A stretch of 64,000 bases of DNA. Source: an uncultured Roseateles sp. (GTDB taxonomy: Bacteria; Pseudomonadota; Gammaproteobacteria; Burkholderiales; Burkholderiaceae_C). Below the pieces are notes generated by a model that saw only the letters and a program-made list of their open reading frames with translations, did not search any database and was not told the origin of the DNA. Numbering within the stretch: the first letter of the stretch is position 1; every line of letters begins with the position of its first letter. Shown here piece after piece: positions 15,919 to 24,567 of this stretch. Location of the stretch: positions 62,001 through 126,000 of the forward strand of contig NZ_CAJYPS010000027.1 in NCBI RefSeq assembly GCF_913777145.1, read 5' to 3'. A program made the position numbers and the translations under genes.

Positions 15919-15994
15919 GCGCCCGTAGCTCAATGGATAGAGTACTGCCCTCCGAAGGCAGGGGTTGCTGGTTCGATCCCAGCCGGGCGCGCCA
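15919..15994 (+). tRNA. tRNA-Arg (anticodon CCG)
   Basis: A 76-nt cloverleaf with a 7-bp acceptor stem (GCGCCCG/CGGGCGC), anticodon stem CTGCC/GGCAG with loop CTCCGAA (anticodon 15952-15954), T-loop GTTCGATCC, and an encoded 3' CCA. It reads CGG, a common codon in this GC-rich genome. A terminator follows at 16057-16080. Confidence 0.97.
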
Positions 15995-16056
15995 CTTGAT
16001 CCAGGTTAAGGATAGAGTGGATTTAGGTCAGCGCAACACCTGGCCCCGCAACTGCC

Positions 16057-16080
16057 AAGCCCGCCCACCGTGCGGGCTTT
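16057..16080 (+). terminator. Hairpin downstream of tRNA-Arg
   Basis: AAGCCCGC/GCGGGCTT form an 8-bp stem around a 7-base loop, ending in TTT. It is 62 bases past the tRNA. Confidence 0.65.
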
Positions 16081-16171
16081 GTCGCATCTGGAGCGCCCCG
16101 GCCAACGGCTCACCGCCGGCCGACAGGGCCCGTGCCGATAATGAGGGCCCGCTTGCCCTGCCTGCCCTGCC

Positions 16172-16915
16172 ATGACCTACTGCGTCGCGATGCGCCTGCG
16201 CTCCGGACTGCTGTTCGCGTCCGACACCCGCACCAATGCCGGCGTCGACCACATCGCGAGCTTTCGCAAGATGCATCAGTTCCAGATCCCGCATCAGCGC
16301 GAGATCGTGATCCTGAACGCAGGCAACCTGGCGACCACGCAGTCGGTCATCTCGCTGCTGAGCCAGCGCCTGGGTGGCGAGGGCGAGCACCTGCTGAACG
16401 TGCCCAGCCTGTACGACGCAGCGGTGCTGCTGGGCCGCACGCTCAAGGAGGTGGTGGCGCGCGACAGCGAAGGCGGCGCCCAGAACCAGGGCGTGGACTT
16501 CGGCGCCAACTTCCTGCTGGGCGGCCAGATCAAGGGCGAGGGCCCGCGACTGTTCCACGTCTACCCGGCCGGCAACTTCATCGAGGCCACGGAAGACACG
16601 CCCTACTTCCAGATCGGCGAGAGCAAGTACGGCAAGCCCATCATCGACCGCGTGATCAGCTACGAGCACACGCCGCTGGACGAGGCCGCCAAGTGCACCC
16701 TCGTGAGCTTCGACTCCACGATCCGCTCCAACCTGTCGGTGGGCCTGCCCATCGACATGCTGATGCTGCGCGCCAACCAGTTCGAGCAGGCGATGAAGCC
16801 GCCGCACCGCATAGGCCGCGACGACCCCTATTTCCTGGCGCTGCGTGACGGCTGGAGCCAGGGGCTCAGGCGGGTGTTCGACGCACTGCCCAACGAGCCC
16901 TGGTTCGACGCGTGA
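16172..16915 (+). CDS. Proteasome-like peptidase Anbu (BPH)
   Basis: A 247-residue Ntn-hydrolase of the ancestral proteasome beta-subunit family. The mature protein would begin at Thr2 (MTYCVAMRLRSGLLFASDTR), the expected nucleophile after Met removal; SDTRTNAGVDHIASFRKMH and FGANFLLGGQIKGEGPRLFHVYPAGNF are diagnostic. Family members form ring or helical assemblies. In many genomes anbu is linked with circularly permuted ATP-grasp, alpha-E and transglutaminase-like genes; none of those is in this window. Its stop overlaps a GTG in frame with the next gene. Confidence 0.92.
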   Translation: MTYCVAMRLRSGLLFASDTRTNAGVDHIASFRKMHQFQIPHQREIVILNAGNLATTQSVISLLSQRLGGEGEHLLNVPSLYDAAVLLGRTLKEVVARDSEGGAQNQGVDFGANFLLGGQIKGEGPRLFHVYPAGNFIEATEDTPYFQIGESKYGKPIIDRVISYEHTPLDEAAKCTLVSFDSTIRSNLSVGLPIDMLMLRANQFEQAMKPPHRIGRDDPYFLALRDGWSQGLRRVFDALPNEPWFDA

Positions 16916-16989
16916 ACCCCGAGCTCCTCGCCCCGCATCGTGGAGCGACCGCGGGGACCGCGTCGTCGCTCCGCACCGCTCTTCCCCAG

Positions 16990-17871
16990 ATGACGCTCAC
17001 CCCCTGGGAGCATGCCTCCCCCGTCACCGGCACCGTGCTGCGCGGCTGGCGCAGTGCGCCCAGCGGCAAGCCGCTGCTGCACTTCCTGCACGGCAACGGC
17101 TTCTGCGGGCGGGTCTACGAGCCCATGCTGCAGGCGCTCGCGGTGGATTTCGATCTGTGGCTGTGCGACGCCCCGGGCCATGGCGACAGCGAGCCCGCGC
17201 CGCACTTTCCCGGCTGGAACGCCTGCGCCAGCGCCGCACTCGAGGCCTTCCAGGCCGGTCGCGCGGCTTATGGCGATGTGCGCTGCGTGGCGGTAGGCCA
17301 CAGCTTCGGCGGCGTGCAGACGGCGCTGCTGCTGGCCGAGCCCGGCCAGCTGTTTGCGCGCGCCGTGCTGCTGGATCCGGTGCTGTTCCCGCCGACCATG
17401 CTGCTGGCCGCCCAGCTGATGGGCCGGGTGGGCAGCGGGCTGGCCAACCCGCTGGCGCGCGCCACGCGCCGCCGCCGACGCGAGTGGCCCAGCCGCGACG
17501 CGGCGCGCGAGCGCCTGCGCGGCCGCGGCACCTACCAGGGCTGGACCGAGCCGGCGCTGGACGCCTTCGTCACGCACGCGCTGCGCGACACGCCCGAGGG
17601 TCAGGTCGTGCTGAAGTGCGCGCCCGAACTGGAGGCCACCATCTTCAGCACCATGCCGCGCCAGCTGTGGAGCCGGCTGCGGCGCATCGCCGTGCCCACG
17701 CTGCTGCTGCATGGCGACGACACCATGCCCTTCGTGAAGACCGGCTGCACCCGCGCGGCGCGGCACAACGCGCCGCATCTGCAGGTGCAGCTCACAGCGG
17801 GCGGCCACTGCTTCATGCAGCAGGACCCGGCCGAGGCCGCGGCCCGGGTGCGCGCCCACCTGCTGAGCTAG
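16990..17871 (+). CDS. Alpha/beta hydrolase
   Basis: A 293-residue hydrolase with oxyanion motif FLHGNGFCGRVYEPML, nucleophile elbow VAVGHSFGGVQ (Ser), a lid region, and a late histidine in TAGGHCFMQQDP. The substrate is not evident. The start at 16990 (MTLTPWEHASP) is a normal beginning; an in-frame GTG at 16912 would overlap the anbu stop and add 26 residues of no recognisable character. Convergent with nadC, 6 bp between stops. Confidence 0.9.
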   Translation: MTLTPWEHASPVTGTVLRGWRSAPSGKPLLHFLHGNGFCGRVYEPMLQALAVDFDLWLCDAPGHGDSEPAPHFPGWNACASAALEAFQAGRAAYGDVRCVAVGHSFGGVQTALLLAEPGQLFARAVLLDPVLFPPTMLLAAQLMGRVGSGLANPLARATRRRRREWPSRDAARERLRGRGTYQGWTEPALDAFVTHALRDTPEGQVVLKCAPELEATIFSTMPRQLWSRLRRIAVPTLLLHGDDTMPFVKTGCTRAARHNAPHLQVQLTAGGHCFMQQDPAEAAARVRAHLLS

Positions 17872-17877
17872 AGACCG

Positions 17878-18747
17878 TCAGGCCGTCAGCGGCCCCAGCA
17901 CGCGCAGCGAGTAGTCCACCGCGCGCACGTCCTTGGTCAGGCGGCCTATGGAGATGCGGTCCACGCCAGTGGCGGCGATCCAGCGCAGCTGCTCCAGCGC
18001 CACGCCGCCCGACACCTCCAGCAGCGCGCGGCCCGCATTGAGGGCCACCGCCTCGCGCATCTGGGCCTCGCTGAAGTTGTCCAGCAGCACGCTGGTGGCG
18101 CCCGCGGCCAGGGCCTCGCGCAGCTCGTCCAGGTTCTCGACCTCGATCTGGATGTCCACCCCGGCGTTCAAGGCCTGGGCCGCGCGCAAGGCCTGGCCCA
18201 CGCCGCCGGCAGCGGCGATGTGGTTCTCCTTGATCAGGATGCCGTCGTACAGCGCCAGGCGCTGGTTCTGGCCACCGCCCACGGTCACCGCGTACTTCTG
18301 CGCCAGGCGCAGGCCCGGCAGCGTCTTGCGGGTGTCGAGGATGGCGCAGCCGCGCGGGTTGGGGCTGGCGCCGGCCACCGCGTCCACATGGGCCCGCGTC
18401 AGCGTGGCCGTGCCCGACAGCAGTTGCAGGAAGTTCAGCGCCGGGCGCTCGGCGCTGAGCAGCGCGCGGCCGTCGGCCTCGATCTGGCAGACCCGGCTGT
18501 CGGCCGTCATGCGCGCGCCCTCGGCCCAGTCCCACACGATGCGGGCGCCAGGGTCCAGCACGGCGAACACGCCGTCGAACCAGTCGCGGCCGCACAGCAC
18601 GGCGGCCTCGCGCACGATGACCTGCGCCTGCACACGCCGGCCTGCCGGCACCAGCTGGGCCGTCCAGTCGCAGCGGCCTATGTCCTCGGCCAGCGCGTCG
18701 CGGATGTTGCGCTGGCGCGCCTGGGCCAGCGTCTCCTGCTCGAACAT
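17878..18747 (-). CDS. nadC: Nicotinate-nucleotide pyrophosphorylase
   Basis: Converts quinolinate and PRPP to nicotinate mononucleotide in de novo NAD synthesis. The 289-residue product has AEDIGRCDWTAQLV, LNFLQLLSGTATLT, the active-site segment CAILDTRKTLPGLR, GGGQNQRLALYDGILIKENH, and a C-terminal SGGV..DRISIG phosphate-binding part. Its ATG shares one base with the stop of the FAH-family gene (TGATG at 18749-18745), so the two are translationally coupled. Confidence 0.96.
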   Translation of the reverse strand: MFEQETLAQARQRNIRDALAEDIGRCDWTAQLVPAGRRVQAQVIVREAAVLCGRDWFDGVFAVLDPGARIVWDWAEGARMTADSRVCQIEADGRALLSAERPALNFLQLLSGTATLTRAHVDAVAGASPNPRGCAILDTRKTLPGLRLAQKYAVTVGGGQNQRLALYDGILIKENHIAAAGGVGQALRAAQALNAGVDIQIEVENLDELREALAAGATSVLLDNFSEAQMREAVALNAGRALLEVSGGVALEQLRWIAATGVDRISIGRLTKDVRAVDYSLRVLGPLTA

Positions 18748-19445
18748 CACTCGGCCGGCCCTATCGTCAGGTGGATGTCGCCCAGGCCCTCGATATGGCC
18801 GTGCAGCACGTCGCCCGGCACCACGGCGCCCACGCCGGCCGGCGTGCCGGTGTAGATCAGGTCGCCGGGCTGCAGGTGGTAGAGCTGGGACAGGTTGGAC
18901 ACGATCTCGGCCTGGCTCCAGATCATGTCGGCCAGGTCGCCGCGCTGCTTCTCGACGCCGTTCACGCTCAGCGTGATCACGCCCTTCTCCAGCAGGCCCA
19001 GCTCCGACACGCGGGCGATCTCGCCCAGGATGGCGGACTGGTCGAAGCCCTTGGCCGTGTCCCAGGGCTTGCCGGCGGCCTTGGCGGCGGCCTGCAGGTC
19101 GCGGCGGGTCATGTCCAGGCCCGTGGCATAGCCCCAGATCGCGGCGCGCGCCGCGTCCGGCGTGACCTTGAACACCGGCGCACCTATGGCCAGCACCAGC
19201 TCCATCTCGTAGTGGTAATTCTGGGTCTGCGGCGGATAGGCGACGGTGGCACCGGAGGGGGTCAGCGCGGTGGCCGGTTTCGTGAAATAAAACGGCGGCT
19301 CGCGGGTCGGATCGGCGCCCATCTCGCGGGCATGATCGGCATAGTTGCGACCGACGCAGAAAATGCGGCTCACCGCGTAGCGCGCATCGCTGCCACGCAC
19401 GGGGGCGCTTGGAACCGGGACGGGTGGGAAGACGTAGGAGCTCAT
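18747..19445 (-). CDS. Fumarylacetoacetate hydrolase-family protein
   Basis: A 232-residue enzyme of the YcgM/fumarylpyruvate-hydrolase type. IFCVGRNYADHAREMG, PPFYFTKPATAL, YHYEMELVLAIG and PGDLIYTGTPAGVG carry the family fold and metal ligands. It likely hydrolyses a beta-diketo acid or decarboxylates oxaloacetate; the substrate cannot be chosen from sequence. Its ATG overlaps the ATG of the divergent rlpA gene by two bases, and its stop overlaps the nadC start. Confidence 0.93.
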   Translation of the reverse strand: MSSYVFPPVPVPSAPVRGSDARYAVSRIFCVGRNYADHAREMGADPTREPPFYFTKPATALTPSGATVAYPPQTQNYHYEMELVLAIGAPVFKVTPDAARAAIWGYATGLDMTRRDLQAAAKAAGKPWDTAKGFDQSAILGEIARVSELGLLEKGVITLSVNGVEKQRGDLADMIWSQAEIVSNLSQLYHLQPGDLIYTGTPAGVGAVVPGDVLHGHIEGLGDIHLTIGPAE

Positions 19446-20352
19446 GGTCAGTTGGCTCGATGGGTCGAAGACGGCGCAGCATAGCGGCGCCTGCATGCTG
19501 TTGCTGGCAGCGCTGCTTCTGGGCGGCTGTGCGACCCGCGCACCCGCGCCAGCGGCGTCGCGCGACGGCCCGGCCGCCAGCACGCCCAGCGACCTGGTCA
19601 AGCGTCCCGACGCCGAGCCGCGCGTGGAGACCATACGCAGCGGTGGCCCCAACAAGCCCTATGAGGTGATGGGCCAGCGCTATGTGCCGCTGAGCGGCGA
19701 TCCGGCCTACAGCGAGACCGGCCTGGCCTCCTGGTATGGCCGGCAGTTCCATGGCCGCCCCACGTCCAGCGGCGAGATCTACGACATGTTCGGCATGAGT
19801 GCCGCACACGCGACGCTGCCCATCCCCAGCTATGCCCGCGTGCGCAACCCGGCCAATGGCCGCGAAATCGTCGTGCGCGTGAACGACCGCGGGCCCTTCC
19901 ACCCGGGCCGCATCATCGACCTGAGCTACACCGCGGCACTCAAGCTGGACCTGCTGCGCGGCGTGGCGCCGGTGCAGGTGACGCGCATCACGCAGGCCGA
20001 GATCCGCGCCGGCACCTGGCAGCGCCCGACCGATGAACCGCCGCCGCTGTACGCGCCCGCCAATGCGCCGGGCGCGCCGCAGCGCGACACCACGGCCACG
20101 CTGGCCCAGGTGAGCGCTGGCGGCAGCTGGCTGCAGTTCGGTGCGTTCGCGCGGCTGGACGGCGCCGAGGCGCTGCGCCAGCGCGTGGCCGAGGCCGACC
20201 TGGAGCTGCTGCCGCTGCTGGCCATCGTCAACGAGGGCGGCCTGCACCGCGTGCGCGCCGGCCCCTTCCCCGACCCCGCCGAGGCGCGCGCCTGGGCCGA
20301 GCGGCTGCGCAGTGGCTACGCCATCGACAGCGCGCTGATCGAGAAGCGCTGA
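19444..20352 (+). CDS. rlpA: RlpA-type septal lytic transglycosylase lipoprotein
   Basis: Outer-membrane lipoprotein that cleaves denuded glycan strands at the septum. The 302-residue product has a lipobox (LLLGGC, Cys at about residue 28), a double-psi beta-barrel with TGLASWYGRQFHGRPTSSGE and VRVNDRGPFHPGRIIDLS, and a C-terminal SPOR domain (from about residue 225). The start at 19444 has GGAG three bases upstream; a second ATG at 19495 would leave only an eleven-residue leader before Cys. The start codon overlaps the divergent gene's ATG. Confidence 0.93.
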   Translation: MVSWLDGSKTAQHSGACMLLLAALLLGGCATRAPAPAASRDGPAASTPSDLVKRPDAEPRVETIRSGGPNKPYEVMGQRYVPLSGDPAYSETGLASWYGRQFHGRPTSSGEIYDMFGMSAAHATLPIPSYARVRNPANGREIVVRVNDRGPFHPGRIIDLSYTAALKLDLLRGVAPVQVTRITQAEIRAGTWQRPTDEPPPLYAPANAPGAPQRDTTATLAQVSAGGSWLQFGAFARLDGAEALRQRVAEADLELLPLLAIVNEGGLHRVRAGPFPDPAEARAWAERLRSGYAIDSALIEKR

Positions 20353-20371
20353 GGGCGCCGCCCGGGTCGCA

Positions 20372-21118
20372 TCAGCGCCCGCCGGCGATGTCGAAGATCG
20401 CGCCCACGGTGTAGCTGGCCGCGTCGGACAACAGCCAGGCGATAGCCTCGGCCACCTCCTCCGGACGGCCCAGCCGGCCTATGGGGATGCCAGCGGCCAC
20501 CTCGGGCGCGGCAGCGTCTATACCGCTGGTCGCGTGGATGTCGGTGGCGATGATGCCCGGCCGCACGCCGTTCACCCGTATGCCCTCGGTGATCAGCTCG
20601 CGCGCCAGGCCCTTGGTCAGCGTGTCCACCGCGCCCTTGCTGGCCGCGTAGTCCACATAGATGCCGGCCGAGCCGAATTCGGCCGCGCGCGAACTGAGGT
20701 TGACGATGGCGCCGCCGGCCCCGCCATGGCGGGCGCTCATGCGCCGGGCCGCCAGCTGGCAGCACAGCAGCGTGCCCAGCACATTGACCTCGAACACGCG
20801 CCGCCAGCGCTCGGGCGCCATGTCCTCCAGCCGCGCCATGGGCGCGACGATGCCGGCGTTGTTGACCAGCCCGGTCAGCCGGCCCAGGCCCGCATCCACC
20901 TGCTCGAACATGCGCCGCACCTGCTGCTCGTCTGCCACATCTGCCTGCAGCACCAAAGCGCGCCGGCCCAGCGCCCTCACCTCGTCCGCCACCTGCTCGG
21001 CGGCGGCCGCGTCGTGTGCGTAGTTCAGCGCCACATCCCAGCCGGCGCGGGCGCACAGGCGTGCGGTGGCCGCGCCAATGCCGCGCGAGGCTCCGGTGAT
21101 AAGCACGATTCCAGCCAT
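20372..21118 (-). CDS. Short-chain dehydrogenase/reductase (SDR)
   Basis: A 248-residue classical SDR with Rossmann motif TGASRGIGAAT, structural NNAG, catalytic serine in NLSSRAAEFG, and YVDYAASKGA as the YxxxK catalytic pair. Basic residues near the second strand are compatible with NADP(H). The substrate is unknown. GAAGAG directly precedes the ATG as a ribosome site. It is convergent with rlpA (19 bp) and divergent from the first diguanylate cyclase. Confidence 0.93.
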   Translation of the reverse strand: MAGIVLITGASRGIGAATARLCARAGWDVALNYAHDAAAAEQVADEVRALGRRALVLQADVADEQQVRRMFEQVDAGLGRLTGLVNNAGIVAPMARLEDMAPERWRRVFEVNVLGTLLCCQLAARRMSARHGGAGGAIVNLSSRAAEFGSAGIYVDYAASKGAVDTLTKGLARELITEGIRVNGVRPGIIATDIHATSGIDAAAPEVAAGIPIGRLGRPEEVAEAIAWLLSDAASYTVGAIFDIAGGR

Positions 21119-21166
21119 CTCTTCATTGTGGGGCCGCCCTGGCATCGGGGATGATGCCGCCCACTG

Positions 21167-22336
21167 ATGGAGTTGCTTGACCTTTCCACGCTGTTGCGCA
21201 TCAACCTGGCGTTCAACCTGCTGGCCGCGCTGGTCTGGCTGTTGCTGGGCGAGGTGTTCCGCATGGCGCCGCGCGCCAGCCGCCTGATGGTGGCCACCCA
21301 CCTGGTGCGCCTGCTGCCGCAGAGCGGCGCGGCCGTCGGTCCGGCCTGGCAGGGCTTCCCCAGCGCCGCGGTGGCCCAGCTCGCCTGGCTGGCCGGCACG
21401 GCCCTGCTGCTGCTGGCGCTGCGCCGCATGCTGCGCTGCCCCAACTCGCCGCGCGATGTCGCCTGGATCACCGGCATCGGCGCTCTGGGCATGCTGGCCG
21501 CCATGTTGCTGGGCCCGCCCGAGCTGCCGGTGCTGATAGGCGGCGTGGCGGTGATCTGGCTGTCGCTGCGCACGGTGCACGACCTGCTGGCCGGCGCCGG
21601 CCGGGCGCTGTCGCCGCTGCAGCTGGCCATCATCGCGCTGCCCTTCCTGGGCGTGGCGGCCCTGACGACCGCACGCGTCGTGGCGCTCGCGCTCGCCGAG
21701 GGACTGGGCGGTGAGCCGGCCGGCCTGCCGCCGCTGTTCCAGGCCACGGCCACGCTGGTGCTGACCTTCAGCCTCACGCTGACGCTGATGGCGCTGCTGA
21801 TCTGGCGCCTGATCTCCCGCATCCAGCACCTGATGCTCAGCGACCCGCTGACCGGCGCCAGCAGCCGGCGCGGCTTCGAGCAGACGCTGGCCGATGCCCA
21901 TGCGCGCCTGCTGCGCGGCCACCCCTATGCGGTGGTGATGGCCGACATCGACCACTTCAAGCAGCTCAACGACCGCCACGGCCATGCCGCGGGCGACGCC
22001 GCCCTGCAGCACTGTGTGCGCCTGTGGCAGGCCACGCTGCGCGAGCACGACCGCGTCGGCCGCCTGGGCGGCGAGGAGTTCGCAATGCTGCTGCCCGACG
22101 CCGACCTGCGCGGCGCCACCGCCGCGGCCGAGCGCATGCGCCGCAAGCTGGAGGCCGAACCGCTGCTGTGGGGCGGCCAGACGCTGGCGCTCACTGCCAG
22201 CTTCGGCGTGGCCCTGCCCAGCCGCCAGGAGACCGAGCCCGGCCCGGCGCTGCAGCGGGCGGATGCCGAGCTCTACATCGCCAAGACCGCGGGCCGCAAT
22301 CGCGTCAGCGCGGCCCGGCCGGAGCGCCAGCCATGA
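21167..22336 (+). CDS. Diguanylate cyclase with membrane sensor
   Basis: A 389-residue protein: six or seven membrane helices (residues about 10-215) followed by a GGDEF domain (about 222-385). The active site reads GGEEF, and the product-inhibition I-site RxxD is present (REHD, five residues before GGEEF), so it should make c-di-GMP and be feedback-limited. It overlaps the next gene, a paralogue, by 4 bp. Confidence 0.93.
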   Translation: MELLDLSTLLRINLAFNLLAALVWLLLGEVFRMAPRASRLMVATHLVRLLPQSGAAVGPAWQGFPSAAVAQLAWLAGTALLLLALRRMLRCPNSPRDVAWITGIGALGMLAAMLLGPPELPVLIGGVAVIWLSLRTVHDLLAGAGRALSPLQLAIIALPFLGVAALTTARVVALALAEGLGGEPAGLPPLFQATATLVLTFSLTLTLMALLIWRLISRIQHLMLSDPLTGASSRRGFEQTLADAHARLLRGHPYAVVMADIDHFKQLNDRHGHAAGDAALQHCVRLWQATLREHDRVGRLGGEEFAMLLPDADLRGATAAAERMRRKLEAEPLLWGGQTLALTASFGVALPSRQETEPGPALQRADAELYIAKTAGRNRVSAARPERQP

Positions 22337-23499
22337 ACAGCAGCGCGCCCAACATCACGCTGCTGCTGGCGATGGTGATGACGACCTGCTTCGGCACGCT
22401 GGTCTGGTCGGGCATGAGCCTGGCGGCGCGCATCGCGCCGCGCGCCTCGCTGGCCATGGCCGGCTCCAATGTGCTGGCCGGCCTGGGCCTGGGGCTGCAC
22501 GCCCTGCGCGGCCTGGGCCCCGACCCGCTGTGCTACCGCGGCAGCGACATCCTGCTGCTGCTGAGCTTTGCGCTGCTGCGCATCGCCGCCCCCGCGCTGG
22601 TTGCACGCGAGCTGCGCTGGCGCTCCACGCTGATGGTGGCCGCACCGGCCACGCTGCTGCTGCTGTTCGCCCCCTACGAAGGGGCGCTGGTCGTGCCCAT
22701 GCGCATCCTGGGCACGGGCACGGCGCTGCTGGCCCTGCTGGCCGCCATCGACACCTGGCGTGCGCTGCGCCAGGCCGCCCGCATCCGCCGCATGCCCACC
22801 GCGCTGGCCCTGCCGCTGCTGCTGCTGGCCCTGCTGATGGCCTCGCGCACGCTGGAGACCGTGGTCCACCCCGGCCGCACCGCGGACCTGCTGATCCCCA
22901 GCAGCTACAACCACGGCTTCCTGTGGGCCGCGCTGGTGCTGACCGTGGCGCAGAACGCAACGCTGGCCTTCCTGGCGCTGGTGCGCCTGATCCTGCGCAT
23001 CGAACGCCTCACCGAGCACGACGCGCTGACCGACGTGCTGAACCGGCGCGCCTTCGCCCGCGAGCTGCAGTCGGCGCACGCCCGCCTGAAGCGGGGCCAT
23101 GGCTATGCGCTGGTGATGATAGACATGGACCGCTTCAAGCAGCTCAACGACACGCTGGGCCATGCGGCCGGCGATGCGGCGCTGCGCCAGCTGGTTCAGG
23201 TGGTGAGCCCCTGCCTGCGCGAGGTGGACCGCCTGGCCCGCATGGGCGGCGAGGAGTTCTGCGTGCTGCTGCCCGACACCGACCTGGCCGGCGCTGCGCT
23301 GGTGGCCGAGCGCATGCGCGTGCTGATCGACAGCACGCCGCTGCAGTGGCAGGACCTGGACTGGCCGCTCACCGCCAGCCTGGGCATCGCCGAGGCGCTC
23401 CCCAAGGACGCCGAGCTGGCGGCCGACCTGGTGCTGGCGCGCGCCGATGCGGCGCTCTACCGCGCCAAGGCCCAGGGCCGCAACGTCGTGCAGCCCTGA
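22333..23499 (+). CDS. Diguanylate cyclase with membrane sensor, tandem paralogue
   Basis: A 388-residue protein with the same plan as its upstream neighbour: about seven hydrophobic helices then GGDEF (ALTDVLNRRAFARE...MGGEEF). The I-site is intact (REVD, five residues before). The sensor halves differ far more than the catalytic halves, suggesting duplication followed by sensor divergence. The ATG overlaps the upstream TGA. Convergent with pncC, 10 bp between stops. Confidence 0.93.
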   Translation: MNSSAPNITLLLAMVMTTCFGTLVWSGMSLAARIAPRASLAMAGSNVLAGLGLGLHALRGLGPDPLCYRGSDILLLLSFALLRIAAPALVARELRWRSTLMVAAPATLLLLFAPYEGALVVPMRILGTGTALLALLAAIDTWRALRQAARIRRMPTALALPLLLLALLMASRTLETVVHPGRTADLLIPSSYNHGFLWAALVLTVAQNATLAFLALVRLILRIERLTEHDALTDVLNRRAFARELQSAHARLKRGHGYALVMIDMDRFKQLNDTLGHAAGDAALRQLVQVVSPCLREVDRLARMGGEEFCVLLPDTDLAGAALVAERMRVLIDSTPLQWQDLDWPLTASLGIAEALPKDAELAADLVLARADAALYRAKAQGRNVVQP

Positions 23500-23509
23500 G
23501 CCGCTGCGC

Positions 23510-24007
23510 TCAGCTGTCGCGGTCTTCCAGCGCCTCGCACAGCGCGTTCAGGCCGGCGCGCACCGTCTGCGCGCGCACCGCATGGCGATCGCCGCTGAAG
23601 TTCTCGCGCCAGACCTTGGCCGGGCGGCCGCTGTGCACCAGCGCCAGCCAGACCGTGCCCACCGGCTTGTTGGCCGTGCCGCCGGTGGGGCCGGCGATGC
23701 CGGTGACCGACAGCGCCCAGTCGATGGGCGCGTGGGCCAGCAGGCCGCGCGCCATGTGCTCGGCCACCTCGGCGCTGACCGAGCCGTGCAGCGCGATCAG
23801 CGCCTTGGGCACGCCCAGGAACTCGGTCTTGGCCTGGTCGCTGTAGCTCACCACGCCACGCTCGAACCATTGGCTGGAGCCCGACAGGCTGGTGCAGGCC
23901 GCGGCGATCAGCCCGCCGGTGCAGGACTCGGCCGTGCCCATGCGCTCGCGCCGCTGGATCAGCGCCACCGCGATGCGGTCCACCAGTTCGTATTCGTCGA
24001 CAAACAT
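23510..24007 (-). CDS. pncC: Nicotinamide-nucleotide amidase (CinA C-terminal domain)
   Basis: Deamidates NMN to nicotinate mononucleotide in pyridine-nucleotide recycling. The 165-residue single-domain form contains the catalytic serine in TAESCTGGLIAA and GIAGPTGGTANKPVGTVWLAL. A strong ribosome site (AGGAGGT) precedes the ATG at 24007. It is the third gene of thiL-pgpA-pncC. Confidence 0.95.
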   Translation of the reverse strand: MFVDEYELVDRIAVALIQRRERMGTAESCTGGLIAAACTSLSGSSQWFERGVVSYSDQAKTEFLGVPKALIALHGSVSAEVAEHMARGLLAHAPIDWALSVTGIAGPTGGTANKPVGTVWLALVHSGRPAKVWRENFSGDRHAVRAQTVRAGLNALCEALEDRDS

Positions 24008-24027
24008 GTCACCTCCTGCGCTCGGGG

Positions 24028-24567
24028 TCATGCGAAGGCGCGCCACAGCGCCAGGGTGCCCAGCGTACAACCGGCGGCCACGAAATCGTCCCACAGGATG
24101 CCGAAACCCTGGGCCCAGCCTATGGGCGCGCCCTGGGCGGCCTTGAAGCAGCGGTCCGCCCAGCCCACCGGACCGGGCTTGGCCGCATCGAAGAGCCGGA
24201 ACAGCCCGAAAGCGACCAGCTGCGCCAGCCCGGAGGACGGCCCCATCAGCCACAGCACCAGCCAGAAGGCCAGCACCTCGTCCCAGACCACGGCGCCCGG
24301 GTCGGCCACGCGCAGCGTCTGCGCGGCGCGCGTGCAGGCCCACCAGCCGATCAGCGAGCCCAGCAGGATCACGGCCGCCCAGGCCGCATCGCTCAGCCAG
24401 GGCGCGAGCAGCGCAAAGCTCAGCCAGGCCCACAGCGTGCCCACCGTGCCCGGCGCACGCGGCGACAGGCCGCTGCCGAAACCGAACGCAATCCAGCAGG
24501 CCGGCTCGCGGGACATCAACGCCCAGGTGGCCCGCCGCGGGGAGGTATCGCTGATATCAACGCTCAT
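24028..24567 (-). CDS. pgpA: Phosphatidylglycerophosphatase A
   Basis: Inner-membrane phosphatase making phosphatidylglycerol. The 179-residue product has FGFGSGLSPRAPGTVGTLWA, VVWDEVLAFWLVLW and FGLFRLFDAAKPGPVGWAD, all family signatures. The ATG overlaps the thiL stop (ATGA), and pncC follows 20 bp later. An ATG inside thiL is in frame but 24567 gives a sensible N-terminus. Confidence 0.95.
   Translation of the reverse strand: MSVDISDTSPRRATWALMSREPACWIAFGFGSGLSPRAPGTVGTLWAWLSFALLAPWLSDAAWAAVILLGSLIGWWACTRAAQTLRVADPGAVVWDEVLAFWLVLWLMGPSSGLAQLVAFGLFRLFDAAKPGPVGWADRCFKAAQGAPIGWAQGFGILWDDFVAAGCTLGTLALWRAFA

Noticed and set aside
17878-20247. 789-codon frame including nadC
   Set aside because: Only the last 289 codons look like NadC; the rest is antisense or frame-shifted relative to the FAH-family and rlpA genes.
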